Shown here piece by piece: positions 61,121-64,000 of a stretch of DNA of 64,000 nucleotides. Location: the NCBI RefSeq assembly GCF_008923185.1, contig NZ_WBMT01000008.1:1-64000 (forward strand), written 5' to 3'. Positions within the stretch are counted from its first letter, which is position 1; each line of letters opens with the position of its first letter. Under the pieces are notes generated by a model, which did no database searches, was not told the origin of the DNA, and saw only the letters and a program-made list of their open reading frames with translations. A program made the position numbers and the translations under genes. The DNA is from Actinomadura rudentiformis. GTDB lineage: Bacteria > Actinomycetota > Actinomycetes > Streptosporangiales > Streptosporangiaceae.

Positions 61121-61861
61121 TCACGATTCGCTGGAGCCTCCGTTTGGGCGTCCCAGGGCGGGCAGGCCAGGCAAGTGACCGTTCAGCCACGCACGAGTAA
61201 ATATACCAATCGTAAAGGAATCGTCTATCATGTCGGTGCGGATCATCTCAGTGACCTTGTTCGGGGAATGTAGCTCAATGCCACTGATACCCTCATCTGT
61301 TTGTGGTTGTCCCAGCTCGTCGATCTCAGCCACAAAGAGTTCCACCGAATCGACTGCCATCCCGCTATTGGTGCGAAATCTGCCCACGCTGACAAGGCTG
61401 CCGCTGTCCGCGCCAATTTCCTCGCGCAGTTCCTGACGGGCCAGATCGACCATGCTCATACCGGGTTCGCCGAACCCGCGTGGCGCCTCGAGTTGCCACG
61501 TCCGGGTTGCATGGCGGAAGTGACGCACCAGTACGATCTGTCCGTCGAGGATGGGAAGCACGACAGCACCGGCAGCGCCGCTCGCAGGCAGCGTTCGTAC
61601 ATATGTGCCAAGACGGCCGTCCGGACGGCGCACGGCGTCGCGGACGACGATCAAATAAGGATCTTCGTACACCACACCGGTGCTGCTCCACGCCGCCGGC
61701 AGACCTCTGGAGCTCAGGCGGGCTGCTTCTTCTGCTTCAGCCGAAGCCACCAGGGAAGGCTCGACAAGGATCGTAAATCCAGATTCGGCCGGATTGGCGA
61801 ACAGCTCCGGCCATCGCTTACGCAGGGCGTCGTATCGCCTTCTCCGCCCTGACTCATTCAT
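61121..61861 (-). CDS. NUDIX hydrolase
   Basis: 246 residues. The NUDIX region is GEPGMSMVDLARQELREEIG (131-150). Compared with the usual signature, the first Glu is Met and the Arg before the catalytic Glu is Gln; the metal-binding EE pair in QELREEIG is kept. The preceding PRGFGEP is typical of ADP-ribose pyrophosphatases, so ADP-ribose or a related nucleotide is a reasonable guess. It overlaps the upstream gene by eight bases, giving tight coupling. The C-terminal half is less conserved. Base composition is clearly lower in GC than neighbouring genes. Confidence 0.85.
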   Translation of the reverse strand: MNESGRRRRYDALRKRWPELFANPAESGFTILVEPSLVASAEAEEAARLSSRGLPAAWSSTGVVYEDPYLIVVRDAVRRPDGRLGTYVRTLPASGAAGAVVLPILDGQIVLVRHFRHATRTWQLEAPRGFGEPGMSMVDLARQELREEIGADSGSLVSVGRFRTNSGMAVDSVELFVAEIDELGQPQTDEGISGIELHSPNKVTEMIRTDMIDDSFTIGIFTRAWLNGHLPGLPALGRPNGGSSES

Positions 61862-63386
61862 TGTCCTCGCTCTTTTCGGGCATGTCGAGATTGGCGTCCA
61901 CCTCGGATCGACGGGCCTGTTCCAGCACGGGATAACCGGCCTGGCCCAATCCGCCTATCAGTCTCTTCCAATCCCGCTCGGTTCTGTCGAACCGGATTCG
62001 CATCAGGTCTACGCTCGTTCCGAGTTGAGTGTCGGCACGCCGCTGGTCCCGGCCGACCACGGCAAAGCGGACTACGGCGGTGGACGCTCGGGCAGCAACG
62101 GCTTGGGCCACTTCGCCGATCACCTCCACATATGGCTCCGTGTCGAAGACAACAGAAATGACCGCACCGATCGTCTCCACACTGACTCTGATGATCGGCT
62201 CCCACCGATCCACCGTATCTACACGCCGATCGCCAACAATCGAGCTGAGTGTAGTGGCGAGAGCAATGTATTTGTTGTAGACATCCTGTCCGAGATTCTC
62301 GAATTCCTCGGGCGAATTGATGAGCGATGTGAGGCTTGTTGTGTAGGCCGTCCACTCGTCGGACGTTCTTGCCTGTTGCACGTGGTGCAGGTCGAGCCCG
62401 GTAAGTCCGACGTCCAAGGCTCCCTGCATGAGGGCAAAAGCCTGCCTGCGCAGTAGCACATTGAGGAATTCCTCTTGTTCTGCGCCTGGAACTGGAGGGC
62501 GGCCTACACGGCCTTCCTGGAGGGCGGTGCGGTGAAGCGAATCGACCGGCGTCATCGGATAGCGATCAACGGCATCCGCAAGATTGCTATTGTATCGGAG
62601 GTCCGCAAGCTGCTTGATCTGACCGGCGAACTGCTTTGTCTTGTCGAAGCAGCCGTCTGCTGGCTTTGTCCCCTCGGCGACGACGAACTCTCGGTAAAAT
62701 TCTTCTCGGGTCGATGCATTGTACACCGCCCAGGCAGAGACTTCCCGGAGTCGGCTCTTGAGTTGAGAAGCGCCCTCTTCGTCGAGTCCGAAATCCTGCA
62801 TCAAACCCTCCTCTTCCAAATCCGCCATTGACATCAGGAAGCGACGGAAGGGGCGGTTGAGGTATTCGCGGGTATAGGCAGCGTTGTCGTCGTCGTTATC
62901 CCAGGACAGGCGGAGGCAACTGCTCCTGGTTTCGCCGGCAACACGCAGCCATGCCTGCCATCCCTCAGGCTGGGTCGTAAACTCCTGTTCCTCTATCGGA
63001 CTGGTCTCGTTGTAGAGATAGGGGATGATCACAGACTGGTCGAGCAGATTTCGGAATGCTTCCTGCGGCCTGCCGTCACGGAGGAAGTCCTGGTAGACGA
63101 CGGGATTGTTGTAGAAGAAGGCTCGGTTGACGATGACCTGCTGCGCGTTGAGAATGGACCGGAGATATTCATGGCGCGAGGCACTCCTGCGGCGGTCAAC
63201 CACCTTGCGGTGATTGAGGGACCACCCCTGCTTAATCATTTTCGTCAGCAGCTCCCGTGGAACCCACTGGTTGTCGAGACACTGCGCCACCACGGCGATT
63301 GGCTCCAGATCGGAATTATCGATCTTCCGGAAGTCTCCACTCACCGTACCCACCATCGATCTCTTCTCCTCCTGCGTCAGACGCAT
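61854..63386 (-). CDS. Unrecognised ~510-residue protein coupled to a NUDIX hydrolase
   Basis: ATG at 63386 (MRLTQEEKRSMVG); GTG at 63398 is an alternative. The protein is soluble, acidic and mostly helical. Notable segments are AVVAQCLDNQWVPRELL, NNPVVYQDFLRDGRPQEAF, WDNDDDNAAYTREYLNRPFRRF, REEFYREFVVAEGTKPADG, and a more hydrophobic C-terminal stretch VSVETIGAVISVVFDTEPYVEVIGEVAQAVAAR. I see no known catalytic motif. It shares a lower GC content with the NUDIX gene and overlaps it by eight bases, so the two form one unit. Confidence 0.8.
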   Translation of the reverse strand: MRLTQEEKRSMVGTVSGDFRKIDNSDLEPIAVVAQCLDNQWVPRELLTKMIKQGWSLNHRKVVDRRRSASRHEYLRSILNAQQVIVNRAFFYNNPVVYQDFLRDGRPQEAFRNLLDQSVIIPYLYNETSPIEEQEFTTQPEGWQAWLRVAGETRSSCLRLSWDNDDDNAAYTREYLNRPFRRFLMSMADLEEEGLMQDFGLDEEGASQLKSRLREVSAWAVYNASTREEFYREFVVAEGTKPADGCFDKTKQFAGQIKQLADLRYNSNLADAVDRYPMTPVDSLHRTALQEGRVGRPPVPGAEQEEFLNVLLRRQAFALMQGALDVGLTGLDLHHVQQARTSDEWTAYTTSLTSLINSPEEFENLGQDVYNKYIALATTLSSIVGDRRVDTVDRWEPIIRVSVETIGAVISVVFDTEPYVEVIGEVAQAVAARASTAVVRFAVVGRDQRRADTQLGTSVDLMRIRFDRTERDWKRLIGGLGQAGYPVLEQARRSEVDANLDMPEKSEDNE

Positions 63387-63398
63387 TGACCACCACAC

Positions 63399-64000
63399 TG
63401 TGGCCCGCGTCAGATCGGCGATTTAATCCATGTGGTTCTAGGTATCACGGCGATTCAATGGAGACAAGAGATTGCATCAAGTTGGTCTGGACCTTGGTTG
63501 TCCTGGTGTGATTGACGTGACTGCAGGCGGCCAATATGGTGAGTGTTTTTCGTCGTCGTGTGGCAGCCTGGATTCGCGGTGTTGAGCGATGCAGGACAGT
63601 TGACCGACTCGCCTACCAGGGCCTCGCCATGTTCGATGAACAACGCGTCCCGCGATCACGCTGTGATACTGAGACCCGGCGCCGACGATGAAAATGTTCA
63701 TGCAGTGGACAAGGTTTTGATGGAAGTATCAAGGCTCCAGGTAAGGGTTGTTTAGCCAAGAAGAGTGACCGATGCCACCGAAATTCGGACGTCCTAAACC
63801 TGCGGCATCGAATCAATGACCTATAAAGAACGGACCTAGCGCGAGCTTGAGCCAGGCGTAGTGGCGTGACTGAGCGGTCTGGTCCCCAAGTCCTTCCGGG
63901 GTGTTTCAGGCTGCGGTTGGCAGTGCGGGCTGATGCCGGTGTTGGAGTCGGGTTCTGTCTGCTCGTGTCGCTTGATTCGGGAGAGTAGGTCCTGCAGGTC
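63399..64000. other. Gene-free right end
   Basis: GC content is low to moderate. A minus-strand frame is open from the right edge to 63836 but shows no recognisable family. I see no complete gene. Confidence 0.4.

Noticed and set aside
63836..64000. Minus-strand frame open from the right edge (54 codons, RIKRHEQTEPD region)
   Set aside because: No recognisable family, and an alternative frame looks equally protein-like; too short to support.

Overview
The window is a GC-rich actinomycete chromosome segment. Supporting signs are frequent GTG starts, secreted streptomycete-type proteases, DUF574-type methyltransferases, an RsbW/STAS pair, a StrR-like ParB regulator, NB-ARC regulators and a WD40 Ser/Thr kinase. 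A Streptosporangiales-like host would fit, but no rRNA or housekeeping cluster is present to prove it. The only clearly central metabolic gene is asd.

Layout. (1) 1-5.3 kb is a probable conflict island on the minus strand. A PLD nuclease/helicase/DUF3427 protein is followed by an EACC1-like adaptor gene. That gene overlaps by GTGA with an effector joining a caspase-like protease, an SRA (modified-cytosine reader) domain and an HNH nuclease. The effector carries a one-base frame error right after its start. (2) 5.6-9.5 kb holds an O-methyltransferase with a decayed second copy of its 3' end, a short XRE-type protein, a FrnE-like DsbA oxidoreductase and a Tat-exported alpha-carbonic anhydrase. 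(3) 9.9-17.8 kb holds a DUF4132 protein, a SUKH protein, a DUF574 methyltransferase and two hypotheticals. (4) 16.7-19.2 kb is an element graveyard: two DNA-methyltransferase fragments and a serine-recombinase tail pointing at the 3' end of tRNA-Glu(TTC). (5) 19.2-29.8 kb holds a metallophosphoesterase, a zincin, an MFS exporter, a RibD-like reductase, LysR and VOC remnants, PspC, secreted small proteins and asd.

(6) 29.9-36.4 kb is an exoenzyme block: an M28 aminopeptidase and an M4 metalloprotease whose C-terminal domains are nearly identical in DNA, an esterase and a secreted cyclophilin. (7) 36.4-46.6 kb holds a large LuxR regulator with an expanded Ala/Gly/Asp linker, a double tautomerase, a winged-helix regulator with palindromic candidate operators, an epoxide hydrolase, a MEDS/RsbW-STAS pair and a StrR-like regulator. 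(8) 46.7 kb carries an odd tRNA: UAA anticodon, short variable loop and encoded CCA. (9) 47.5-60.4 kb holds a WD40 kinase, a winged-helix/NB-ARC regulator, an FMO, an OsmC protein, a methyltransferase and a 961-residue protein of unknown function. (10) 61.1-63.4 kb is a lower-GC two-gene unit (NUDIX hydrolase plus an unrecognised 510-residue protein) beside a transposase remnant, probably acquired.

A recurring feature is GC-rich minisatellites with unit lengths of about 12, 17, 18 and 22 bp. Most lie between genes; one sits inside the LuxR gene. Best candidates for something undescribed are the EACC1/caspase-SRA-HNH island, the NUDIX pair and the UAA tRNA.
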